Assembly: GCF_954871325.1 (NCBI RefSeq)
Contig: NC_088776.1
Coordinates: 2,115,985-2,179,984 of the forward strand
Length of the DNA stretch: 64,000 bases
Direction of reading: 5' to 3'
Source: Gordionus sp. m RMFG-2023
Lineage: Eukaryota; Nematomorpha; Gordioida; Chordodea; Parachordodidae
This document shows positions 53,956 to 64,000 of the stretch, one piece after another (positions within the stretch are counted from its first letter, which is position 1; every line of letters begins with the position of its first letter). Position numbers and translations under genes: made by a program. The notes below the pieces were generated by a model. It was not told the origin of the DNA, did not search any database, and worked only from the letters and a program-made list of their open reading frames with translations.

Positions 53956-54114
53956 ACAACAAAACATTGATGAAAAATTTATAATTGGAATAAAAAGTTT
54001 AAAAGAAAAGTTAAAACAAGACTATATCTGCACAACTGCCTTATGGTATATTAAAACTAGGAATATCCACAAGCCATCGGGTAGGGTTGATTAAATAATA
54101 ACATAATAATTATA

Positions 54115-54720
54115 ATTATATATAGCTTGCCAAAGATACATTTGATCGTATTTTCAATACTTTCATTTGAGTTTGAAGCATTTGACAGAATTTGTGATAT
54201 AATTGTTGATCATACAAATATTGGAATATCTGACAAAGCTCAAACAAATCCATACAGGCCTCTTAACTTTTTGAGTATGATGTGGATATCAAAAATTAAG
54301 CTAATGATGATGATAACACACAATTTGAGATGTCAAAAAATTATAATCGGTTGATTTATATAGTAATAGAAGACCCAAATAAAATTAACTGATGATCAAC
54401 AACCCAACATTGTATCTATACAATTTAGATTATTCCTTCAAAGGGGTATTTTTTTTATCTGTTACAATGAAGCTAATCAAAAATAGTGAAGGTCGAGCTA
54501 CTATTAACTTACTATCCAAAATATTTAAAAAACTTTATAATTTTTTCTCCTCTAGAGAATATATTCGTAATAAAATAACCTTGAAATCAGCAATAAGTAA
54601 GCTAATCCATAACCTAAATTATATTATATTTCATTTTATTCTTTTATAAATATACATATCATATCTCTAATCTCATAAATCTTATTTACCATCATCTTTC
54701 TTTAGTTAAATGTAGGCTCC
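54115..54720 (+). other. Coding-like scraps of unknown origin
   Basis: Plus-strand frames at 54127-54354 (FDRICDIIVDHTNIGISDKA) and 54392-54649 (YNLDYSFKGVFFLSVTMKLI, RNKITLKSAISKLI) have more balanced composition than nearby spacer. I recognise no family. They could be exons of an unseen gene or decayed sequence. No splice or start arrangement links them to FCP1, whose N-terminus is complete without them. Confidence 0.3.
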
Positions 54721-55018
54721 TTATAGTAGAGTAAATTATTGCCAAACATTGAACACTGATCTACTGTAGTGGTCTGGCACGCTCATTAGCTGGAGCGTGG
54801 AATACACATTTGTTAATTTATTTGAATATCTGAAATTACGATTACTATCTATTCCTTGCCAACCCTTCCACATAGTTTCGAATAATATTAAAATTATAAT
54901 TGTTATATTAGATCTACGAATATTAAGCCTATTATTAAATTAATAAATTATATTTTTAGAATATATATTACAAGTTTTCCTTGTGCTATTTTATCCTTTG
55001 ATTCCTTTGGCTAGAACA

Positions 55019-58000
55019 ATGACAAATTCTTTACAAAAATTGGAAATAAGATTCTACGGATTCAAGCCAAGTACCATAGTCAAATGCAGAGTCCGGGAGA
55101 AAGATATAGTACTAAAGGACAGTATTTTTATAACATATAGAACACACGATGCATCTAATCTAATTAATTTAAAATCACCTATAACTGGAATAGTTGACAA
55201 GCTATATTTTAAAGCTGATGATAAAATAGAGCCTAAGTAAACAAAATATAATTGAATGTTGTATATACCGCATATATTAGCGAAATAATAGCAGTCATTT
55301 TACCAGGATGTCCTCACCCAACTTTGCTTAAAGATACCTGTGCTATATGTGGATCTGCAGTTGATATAGATATAAGTAAATCTGAACAAAACTATGTCCC
55401 ACTTGTTCATAAAATTCCTGAATTAACAGTTAATAAAGAGGTTAAAATAATTTAAATATGTAATTGTAATTATTTTTTTTAGCAAGCTATAATATTAAGT
55501 AAAGCAGATGAAACTAGACTCCTTAAAGAAAAGCGATTGGTGCTTATTGTTGACTTAGATCATACCCTAATTCATACAACCAATGATGAAATATCATCCA
55601 ATCTCAAAGATGTATACCATTATCAATTACCCAACAGCCCACCTGTTTGGTATCATACAAAATGCCGACCTAGAACAAAAGAATTTTTAAAGAATATGAG
55701 TGTGTTTTTTTTAAACAATTTTACATGATAATTTTTAATTTACTATAATAAATAGGTACCTATTATGAGCTCCATATATGTACATTTGGTGCTAGATCTT
55801 ATGCACACACCATTGCTAACATAATAGACAATGATGGCAGATTGTTTTCCCACAGGATTTTATCCAGAGATGAGTTTTTAGACCCTTCATCAAAGACAGC
55901 AAATTTAAAGTATTAATATATATTTAAAAGTTTTATTATATAACAATTTATTTTTTAAGGGCCCTCTTTCCGAATGATGACTCACTAGTCTGCATTATAG
56001 ATGACAGAGAGGATGTTTGGAACTATGCCAAAAATTTAATTCATGTTAAGCCTTACAAATTTTTTGAGTCTACAGATGACATTAATTTACCCCAGGGATA
56101 TAAACAGCTAGAAGCTAAATGTTCGGCTAAAGTTTCAACATCCATGAATGATTCAGATGATGGATTGAAAGACATCGTTATACCTCATTATACTGATTCA
56201 CATGAACCTGATAATCCAGATATAATAATGCTTGAAGCACCCCAGAAATCCCCACTAATTGGCACTACAAAGTGTAAAAATCATGAAAATGATAAAGAAG
56301 TGCCTATTATTAAAGGTAGGGAAATTTTAGGTTATTTAAAAATTATTTTTTTGTGCCAGAACTGTGGTTCAAATCAAAAATGCTATATGGCTTAGAAATC
56401 TTACAGGCATGCATCATTTTTGTTTGTCCAAATAACTTCTATTTTTTTTGGCAGCAAATCTGTTATTTTCCATGACAGATTTTTTTTAAGGTGTCTTAAC
56501 TTTCATTTAATCAATAGTTTAAAAGATTATAACCTTTATAGTGGATCTTGATCTGACTGAAAATCTTCAACTCAGCTTTAATGTTTTCTTTAAAAAGAAA
56601 ATTTAACTGGCTGGCGAAAAGTGGATAAATCAACGCATGCACTTTGAAAATAAATATTTTGGTATTCATCTAACTAAATATTTAAGGATAATAGGAATTA
56701 AAAAAGCAGCAAAATATTATGCCTTCAAAATTTATTATTAGCATGATTGTTCTTTCTAATAGTTAAAACTGAAAATTTAATATTCTATTAAGTCACGTGT
56801 TTGCTAAAGCTCACTCTGGAGGCAAGATTTAGATATGTAATGCTAATGAATAGAAGCAAAATTGTGAATGCAATCCTCAAAATATATCTAACTATTTAAA
56901 AGCAAGTTGATTATTCTACACAAAATTCACAATTGAATTGGTGAGCTGAGGGCATAGGCCTTGGTGCAAAAAATCAATGCGTTAGGTTCTTGTGATTTTT
57001 TTCTATGGGCTTGAACTGGTCTGGGTCTAACTCTTAACATAAATTGGCATTTCTTTATAATTAAATAATGTATTGGCAACACTTTTTTTTGAAAGCCAAT
57101 ATCCTTATATTAAAAAGATAATTAAGAAATTTAAGCATAAAGATAATTGTATTGTGGCTACAATTCATTTAAAAAAAATTATAGACCGATTATCCAAAAA
57201 AGATCCAAAAGCCCTGGTCCAATATACCCCTGATTTGAATTGCCCCCATGAGTCTGTACCCATTTAGACAATTTAATTCGAACCTCAAAATTGGTTCAAA
57301 ACTCTGTATTAGCATTATTATGAGCTTTCCAGGAAGGTGCCTCAATACTTATCACATTTCTTTACACACATCTGTAGATTGAATCGAATTAGTCATTTTT
57401 TTTTACCAATTATACAACACAATTATTGTCGGCAAAAAATTTATTTTTATTTCTTAATTCAATTTTTTTTTAGAAAATTGATAACATACATTTCAAGTAG
57501 ATAAAATCATATTCAGTTTTGATAATTGACAGAATTCGAAAACATGTGGGTCAAAGAGCTGGGCCGTAAAATAATGAAAATTTAGCAGCATAGCTAAACA
57601 TAGTTTTTCTGGCCAAAACTAATTATTTCTCTTACGCGAATGTCTATCACCAGTGGCCAATGGAGGATTTTTTACAATATTCATGCAACAATTCCTCATA
57701 CCCAATAAAAATCTAATTAAACTTGTTGAAATTGTTGGAAAAAAAATCTAGCCATCTTTAATGGCTATTAAGATAGATGGAATTTATTTATTCCTCGAGG
57801 AATCATGTATTTCTAACATAAAAATGGCGGCGATTTCGACTTTTATTCACATATCTAGGCTGGGCGAATGGAATAAATTCCCCCTTTGACTGGATAATTG
57901 TTATCCCATTTTACAAGCTATTTATGTGAGAAAAACTTTGTGTAGTTTTGCTACCTACTACCCAAAATATTTGATTTTTATTCCCTAGTTGCTTTAACCA

Positions 58001-61000
58001 CCTCTTGGAATATAAAATTATAATAGCTCCTAACCACAATCACTTCTGTTCTACAAGATATGCTTTTACGAAAATTACGTTTAACCCAAAGAAACTTGTA
58101 ACTGTGTTTTAAAATTTTGCGTTATGATGATTGAGAATACCTGCATGATCTCTTCCCAGGAGATCAGAAATATAGTTACCCAAGAGGGAAACGTGAAAAT
58201 CGAGAATATTCTATCAACCAGAACTTTTAATTTTAAACGACCCAAAATATTTGATTTTTATTCCCTAGTTGCTATCACCACCTCCTGGAATATAAAATTA
58301 TAATAGCTCCTAACCACAATCACTTCTGTTCTACAAGATATGCTTTTACGAAAATTACGTGTAACCTAAAGAAACTTGTAACTATGTTTTAAAATTTTGC
58401 GTTATGATGATTGAGAATACCTGCATGATCTCTTCCCAGGAGATCAGAAATATAGTTACCCAAGAGGGAAACGTGAAAATCGAGAATATTCTATCTATCA
58501 AAACTTAATTTTAAACGGAGAAACGACTTGGACATTTGCAAATGAATAGATGATCGTGGAGTAAAAAATAAAACTTAAGTTTTGGCCTGTTGCCACCGTA
58601 AGAGAAGGTATAGTTGGCAACATTCGGATTATATTTTTTTTAGTAGCTCGGACATCACATATAATAATTATCTACATAATCGGATTCGCTTATAATTGAT
58701 ATAAGTTGTCTTCGTTTTATTCGAAAGCCTTGAGCTTTTTCTAAAAAAAACACCCTAAATCAATATTTTAGCCAAAGAAATGCTATCACAGCCTCGAAAA
58801 TTTCCTGCAGATCGCAGAAAGATGCAAATCTCAGGATAGTTAATAATTAATTTTAAAAAGCGCCTAAATTTTGAAACTGTTTATTTTTATTTCTGTCATC
58901 TTGTTCTTTCATCATTTTTTTTTCTCTTTGCAAAATCTCGCTTAATTATTATTTTAACAGTGTTACCAGACTTATCCGTCGCGGCGAGTGAGGAGCATTA
59001 AATCCTCGAGTTCTCCCATCTCTGGGACGCGCACGAAATCCGCCGAGGGAAAAAAATGAACAAGTTGGCATCCTCCAGAGTCTATTTTGAAATTTTACAG
59101 GAACTGGTTCTAACATAAGAGATCAGGTTCTGAATCGTTAAAAAGTGGGTATCTATATATTTCTTAGAAATTTTTTTAAAAGCAACATTGAAAATAATAT
59201 TGATAGATGCTAGAAGAGAAGTAAAAGAATTTTATTTGAATTGAATTCTTCAAAAAAAAATCGCCAAAAATGTGGGAAATATCTTAAAGATTCGAAATCT
59301 TGATTGATATCTCCATTTATCTAATAGAAAATATATGAGTCTACTTCCCTAGGATCTAATTATGATTATTTTAGAAGATTGTAAAACGAGATTCCCCAAA
59401 CAGATTTTTAGCGATTCAGTAAGAGAAACCCTAACAAAAGTTCAAATAATTGCAAGGCTACCAAATCCTATTTGGCATTCAATAAGCCTAAACTCGATTC
59501 AGCGGTAAAGCAAACAACGGAAACTTAATCGAAACCTATTTCTCCTGAAAGGTATCTAACCGCCCTGGAATCACCTTACAACGGGTTAGATGGGTCATTT
59601 GGTTCCTATGGCCTTTCTGAACTCTAAATTTTGGTTCATAGCCCTTAATTTATTAAATTTTATAACCAGAACCCCACTCGAAAATTTCTGGAAGAAAATT
59701 GGAATCAGAAAATCCACGTTCCAAATGCCGGAATTGATTGTCCTAAGATTTTTTATAATAATAGCTTTATTTAAAATAAAAAAATTTAGTTTATAATTTT
59801 CCTATAATTGTAAATATTTTTATAAATTCCATCGGATAATTTGATGCGGTTTTCGAACTGTAATAAAAAAAAATAGGTTTTGAAGATCTCGAAATTGAAG
59901 ATTTTCTTAATCATGAAAGATTAGGAATTTTAGGTAAAATTGGATCAATATCCTGGCTAAATCTTCTCAGAATATTAACAATCCTTGAAGAGCATTTCAT
60001 AACTATTTAAATACCTATAAAATAAATCACGCACAACATTTTGTACGTTTATAATACGTAAATAACTTATAATTTTCCTATAATTGTAAATATTTTTATA
60101 AATTGCATCGGATAATTTGATGCGGTTTCGAACTGTAATAAAAATAGGTTTTGAAGATCTCGAAATTGAAGATTTTCTTAATCATGAAAGATTAGGAATT
60201 TTAGGTAAAATTGGATCAATATCCTGGCTAAATCTTCTCAGAATATTAACAATCCTTGAAGAGCATTTCATAACTATTTAAATACCTATAAAATAAATCA
60301 CGCACAACATTTTGTACGTTTATAATACGTAAATAACTTATAATTTTCCTATAATTGTAAATATTTTTATAAATTGCATCGGATAATTTGATGCGGTTTT
60401 CGAACTGTATTAAAAAAAATAGGTTTTGAAGATCTCGAAATTGAAGATTTTCTTAATCATGAAAGATTAGGAATTTTAGGTAAAATTGGATCAATATCCT
60501 GGCTAAATCTTCTCAGAATATTAACAATCCTTGAAGAGCATTTCATAACTATTTAAATACCTATAAAATAAATCACAAACAACATTTTGTACGTTTATAA
60601 TACGTAAATAAATTATACTTTTTGTTAGAATTGGTATCAGAAATTATTCTGGAAACTTCTAAAAATTTATTCTTGTTCCGGGTTCGGTTATTGTAATTTT
60701 AAAAAAGGGCTTTGGTTCCTGTTACAAACTTACAAATTTGATATTATTTTTGTTTCAATCTAATAATCCACGTGATTTTTGCTTATAAACATCTGTTTTT
60801 CGAAACAAATATTTATCTACCTTAAGTAATCATATGTTTTTGAATAATGCAAAATATCATTTATCTAGTTGATTTTTTTCTCTTTCCCTTTAAAACCAGA
60901 GTCCATTGTAGAACCAGCAATCAGTATCACTAATCAAGATATCGCACAGGATTCAGATTTATACATAAACCTAACTAACGTAGTTAGCAAGCGAAAGGAA

Positions 61001-62381
61001 GATATCAAAAAATTGCACTGCGGATCGACTGAGACCGACGATCTTAACGCCGGAGTGCCAGTCATGGACATGACTATGGAAGAATGGGAGGATTCCGATG
61101 ATTACTTGTATTACCTAGAGGATATTCTTATAAGGATACATAAGCGATTTTTCTCTAAATACAATGGCATTCAAAAAATGTCGCCCTCGACTTACATCGA
61201 TGTCGACGAAAAATTACCCAGCCTAAAATATATAAGTATGCATTCTATATGTTAACACCTTCAAAAAAAACAAACAAATTTGAAAGGTGTATAATTAATA
61301 TTCAATTGTATTTTTTTTAAAATTTTAATAGTCCCCGATATTAGGAAAGAGATATTGTCTGGCGTGAGTATAGTATTTAGCGGCGTTTTTCCTAAACATA
61401 TACCGCTGGCGCACAGTAAAGAACGCAAAATGGCGATAAGCCTAGGTGCTACGGTGACATCGGAAATCGCCCCTAATGGTAATATCGCATTTTCTCCTGG
61501 ATAGATTGTTAATATCTATTTATTTTTTTTATAAAAGTTACTACCCATCTGATAGCCGCTATCAAAGGGACCAATAAAGTTCACAAAGCCAAGAAGTTGG
61601 GAAATATATCCATCGTAAATCAAGAATGGTTGACTAGTTGTTACGAAAGATGGGAGAGAAGCAGCGAAAAACTATTCTCATTGCGCGAAGATGTTTTACT
61701 ACCAGATAAGACGTTAAATTCTTTACATGACTATATTTAAACAATTTTTTTTTTGTTTTTCTAAAAAAATTTAGGCAGGAAGCGCGTTCATCCACCGACT
61801 TTGATCATACCGGAGATAAAACCGTGACTTTGTTTCCGTGGAAATTGATACCGATCGATTTAGAAAAACGGCCTCCAAGGACGGGTTCCTATAATACTCG
61901 AGCACTTAAAAGTAGGGGTAATTTAGCAATTTACCCTGTGACCGATGCGAAAATTAAATCCCCTAACAATTCTTTAGCTACCGAATCCGTTTATTTTTAC
62001 GATAAAATAACGGGTAAAAAGGTCAAACGGTCAAGAGCCCCCGAATTTTCGCAAGGTGGGTGGAGGAATAATCATCGAAATTCTTTTGGCACGAATTTTG
62101 ATGGTCACTTTCCACCTCAACGCGAGAAGTCGTCTCAACAGCAAAATACTGCTGCCTTTGACGAAAGCATTCTCTTTGGATCCCTGTCGGCGGAGCTCAT
62201 ACAAAATATGGAAGATGAAATTAAGGATGCATTAAGTGAAGATGACGACGAAGAGGTTGTCTCGTACGACCAAGGAGACAATATTCAGCTTAATACTCTA
62301 GTTAATAAAAGGGAAGTCGACACGCCAGGGGAAGATACATTTTTGCGGAAGGAAGAATTGAAGAGATTAAAAAGAATATAA
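55019..62381 (+). CDS. CTDP1: FCP1/CTDP1, RNA polymerase II CTD phosphatase, 9 exons, 789 aa
   Basis: Exons: 55019-55236, 55281-55440, 55483-55699, 55756-55909, 55960-56315, 60900-61235, 61332-61478, 61538-61712, 61775-62381 (TAA). All have GT/AG borders and the phases agree. Residues 1-85 form the biotinyl/lipoyl-like N-terminal module with GCPHPTLLKDTCAICGSA, a CHP/CxxC segment as in FCP1. The FCPH phosphatase domain follows with DLDHTLIHTT at 150-159 (nucleophile and acid Asp 150/152), CTFGARSYAHTIA, LFSHRILSRDE and CIIDDREDVW at 261-270. An acidic linker leads to DDYLYYLEDIL near 460 and a BRCT domain at about 481-585 (VSIVFSGVFP, THLIAAIKGTNK, VNQEWLTSCYERW). The tail is acidic (ALSEDDDEE). 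Family role: dephosphorylates Ser in the Pol II CTD to recycle polymerase, with TFIIF as partner. ATG 55019 is chosen because the upstream in-frame codon at 54983 is GTG. It looks functional. Confidence 0.93.
57961..58517. repeat. Two-copy 280-bp tandem duplication
   Basis: Copy 1 starts at 57961 and copy 2 at 58241, both with CCCAAAATATTTGATTTTTA. The copies differ at only a few positions. Each contains TCTTCCCAG then GAGATCAGAAATATAG, then AAACGTGAAAATC, which could delimit a 33-nt exon in phase 1/1, though this may be chance. Confidence 0.9.
59791..60612. repeat. Three-copy 271-276 bp tandem repeat in FCP1 intron 5
   Basis: Copies start at 59791, 60067 and 60338 (TTATAATTTTCCTATAATTG), followed by a few bases of a fourth at 60613. 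They differ mainly in the length of the A-run before ATAGGTTTTG and by scattered substitutions, so the triplication is recent. Confidence 0.93.
59877..59933 (+). other. Candidate 57-nt cassette exon, copy 1 (copies at 60148-60204, 60423-60479)
   Basis: An AG precedes and a GTAAAA donor follows each copy. Inserted after FCP1 exon 5 (phase 1), the 57 nt reads GFEDLEIEDFLNHERLGIL with no stop and restores phase 1 for exon 6. The three exon-like segments are the same at every base. The preceding tract is A-rich and not pyrimidine-rich, but several confirmed acceptors in this gene are weak too (for example CATATATTAG before 55281). If not spliced at the donor, the frame stays open for 44 codons to a TAA. 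Confidence 0.35.
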
Positions 62382-62760
62382 CATGTCCTTTTAAGAATAT
62401 TGATTAATTTTTACTTGAATTTAATTCCTACTTGAGCGAGAGACTAGAAAAATGTGCATTTAGGCTGAAGCTACCTATTTACCCATATGGAACGACTTCA
62501 TTTTTAAAATTCTGTAAAATATATATTTTAAAATGACCAAAAAAATATATTATTTATATATAATTTATTTCTAAATATATATGACGACATTATATAAAGT
62601 TTTAAAAAGAACCATATTATTTATATATAATTTTCAGAGAGCTTTTATCCAAAACAGGCTTATTATATATTGTCCTTAATAACAGAAATAATAATTTTAT
62701 TTGTACATAAATATATATATATACACCACTATTCTTATGCTACGATTTCTTTTTACTTGC
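62382..62760 (+). other. FCP1 3' flank
   Basis: AT-rich sequence after the stop, with a duplicated ATATTATTTATATATAATTT near 62545 and 62615. No clear poly(A) signal could be singled out. Confidence 0.4.
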
Positions 62761-62763
62761 AGC

Positions 62764-62972
62764 GTAATCGTTACCTAAATATGTTGCATAATTTCAAGGT
62801 ATTTCTTGAAACGGAGACTGCGTTATTCTCAGACGAGAGTCATCTTTTAACTAATAAAGCTCAAGATGCAATCTTTGGTCTGGTTCGAACCCAAACTCAA
62901 GATGCAATCTTTGGTCTGATTCGAACCCAAACTCAAGATCCAATCTTTGGTTTGGTTGGAACCCAAGCTTAA
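62764..62972 (+). CDS. Possible exon with 12-residue repeats, unknown protein
   Basis: After a TTTACTTGCAG acceptor-like site, a frame runs RNRYLNMLHNFKVFLETETA and then three tandem 12-residue units (TQDAIFGLVRTQ type) to a TAA. The 36-bp DNA unit (CTCAAGATGCAATCTTTGGT plus TTCGAACC) is nearly perfectly repeated. It might be an alternative 3' exon of FCP1, a separate small gene, or a chance frame in a minisatellite. Not recognised. Confidence 0.3.
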
Positions 62973-63845
62973 GAATGAGTTCGGACCACGAATCTTAAGG
63001 TCGTTCCGGAGATTTTTGCTTGTTTCTTGTATTTAGAAAATTTTCTTACTTACGTGCTCTTTATATATTTAAATTTCGTAAAGATAACATTGATAAAGTA
63101 AGTAATTACGATTGCAAATATATTTTGAATAATAAATATCTAAATCAGGAAGACATTAATGTGACGGCCATGTTTATTCCGTTTTTAGTCCAGGGATTCA
63201 TATAAGAGGTCTGCAATGAACAGGATTTTACCAATTTAAAAATTGGTCCAACTAGCGGGTGCTTTAAAATATATTTTTAAAATGATGGGCGATTTTTTGA
63301 AGTATCTTTTGGGCGAAATCAGCTAGATAAATGAGGGGAGGGGGTTAACCCCTAATAAACTATGGGCGAGCTGGTTAGTCGGTGAGACCTGAGATTCGTT
63401 TACTAGTATTATCTTATTAAAAAGATACTCCCTTTTTTAAAACACGATCCCATGACTTGGAAAAAATTATTTTAGACCGCGAATAAGTGCTGCGCTTGTT
63501 TAGGTATATTCGGGGTTCTCAGATTTTCGCAACATACATTTTTTTTTAAAAACTACTTATCTATCTGATGTTGATAATGTATTTTTTTCTAATAAAATTT
63601 TAAGCTTTTTAGGTTGGGCTTTTTTATTTTAAAACCTTTCATTCACTCTAGGACAATATATAATATACTTGGGAGGGGGGGGGGGTGGTAACTTTTTGTA
63701 TGATAATACAAAATCTCCCCACCTTAAAGCTTTTTTTTAAAAATATTTTTTCACTTAAGTTTCAAAAAGAGTGACAACAAATAAATATGACCCATTTTTT
63801 TTTCTTTGCATGAAAAGGTTAAGATGTAATCAGAATATTTCACTT
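62973..63845. other. Intergenic, no gene recognised
   Basis: AT-rich, with G/C homopolymer runs near 63340 and 63670-63690. The frame at 63020-63205 shows no motif. Confidence 0.4.
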
Positions 63846-64000
63846 AGCGTTAAACTGCTCGTTTTGAGCCCATTTTTTTAAAAAAGGGATAGATAACTCA
63901 ATATTTCATCCAGAATAATATTAGATTTTGCTCATAGAAGAAACAAAGGTTTAGACTTATATTATCGAAATCTCGAAGCTTAAACGATATTTTTCTGGCT
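63846..64000. mobile_element. hAT-type MITE, cut by the window end
   Basis: GCGTTAAACTGCTCGTTTTG, AACTCAATATTTCATCCAGA and TTTTTCTGGCT match the left and middle of the copies at 14716 and 17396. The right end lies outside the window. Confidence 0.6.

Larger units (their letters stand above)
56316..60899 (+). other. FCP1 intron 5 (4.6 kb), candidate cassette exons inside
   Basis: Far longer than the other FCP1 introns (42-96 nt). It contains a two-copy 280-bp tandem duplication (57961-58517), a three-copy 271-276 bp tandem repeat (59791-60612) with an in-phase potential exon in each unit, and otherwise unremarkable sequence. The frame at 57073-57267 has no recognisable motif and no clear splice sites. 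The splice phase across this intron is 1. Confidence 0.6.

Noticed and set aside
54983-55018. Longer FCP1 N-terminus starting at 54983
   Set aside because: That codon is GTG. The first in-frame ATG is 55019 and the remaining N-terminus already matches the FCP1 lipoyl-like module.
57073-57267. 64-codon frame in FCP1 intron 5
   Set aside because: No convincing splice sites in phase 1 and no FCP1-family match. The flanking exons already join correctly without it.

Overview
This is a very AT-rich eukaryotic nuclear window with interrupted genes and many transposon relics. Three multi-exon genes can be rebuilt from splice sites and reading phase, and none of them is visible as one long open frame. 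A secreted glycoprotein gene with fibronectin-III-like segments suggests an animal or a close relative. I cannot name the species.

Layout: (1) 568-23238, + strand: an eight-exon gene for a secreted, sequon-rich protein of about 388 aa that I do not recognise. Its third intron is 18.4 kb and is built from decayed internal duplications plus hAT-type elements. Its fifth intron holds an element with TSDs that carries about 600 bp of (GAAAG)n. (2) 23239-31471: intergenic, with a stray copy of one exon of gene 1, Ty3-type fossil gag, a LINE 3' end, a tRNA-headed SINE sharing that LINE tail, and a tRNA-Leu 3' half. (3) 31472-45401, - strand: a complete 10-exon RUVBL1 (pontin) gene of 459 codons with Walker A and B intact. 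Its introns carry a 4.5-kb palindromic hAT-type foldback element made of 119-bp satellite units, a 407-bp hAT MITE, a purine minisatellite and a Ty3 integrase fossil. (4) 45402-55018: a hAT element with GGCC-rich ends, a FLYWCH-type Mutator-like element with tandem-repeat inverted termini, two short TIR elements, and unexplained coding-like scraps. (5) 55019-62381, + strand: a complete nine-exon FCP1/CTDP1 gene (789 aa) for the RNA polymerase II CTD phosphatase. Most introns are 42-96 nt, but one is 4.6 kb and contains a three-fold 271-276 bp tandem repeat whose units each carry an in-phase 57-nt potential cassette exon. (6) 62382-64000: a short frame with a 12-residue repeat and a hAT MITE running off the window.

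RUVBL1 (AAA+ ATPase of INO80/SWR1/TIP60/R2TP complexes) and FCP1 (CTD dephosphorylation) are both nuclear housekeeping proteins, transcribed divergently about 9.6 kb apart. Nothing here indicates co-regulation. The most unusual material is repeat architecture: several unrelated DNA transposons have built or captured tandem arrays in their arms, and many copies keep 8-bp (hAT-like) target duplications.
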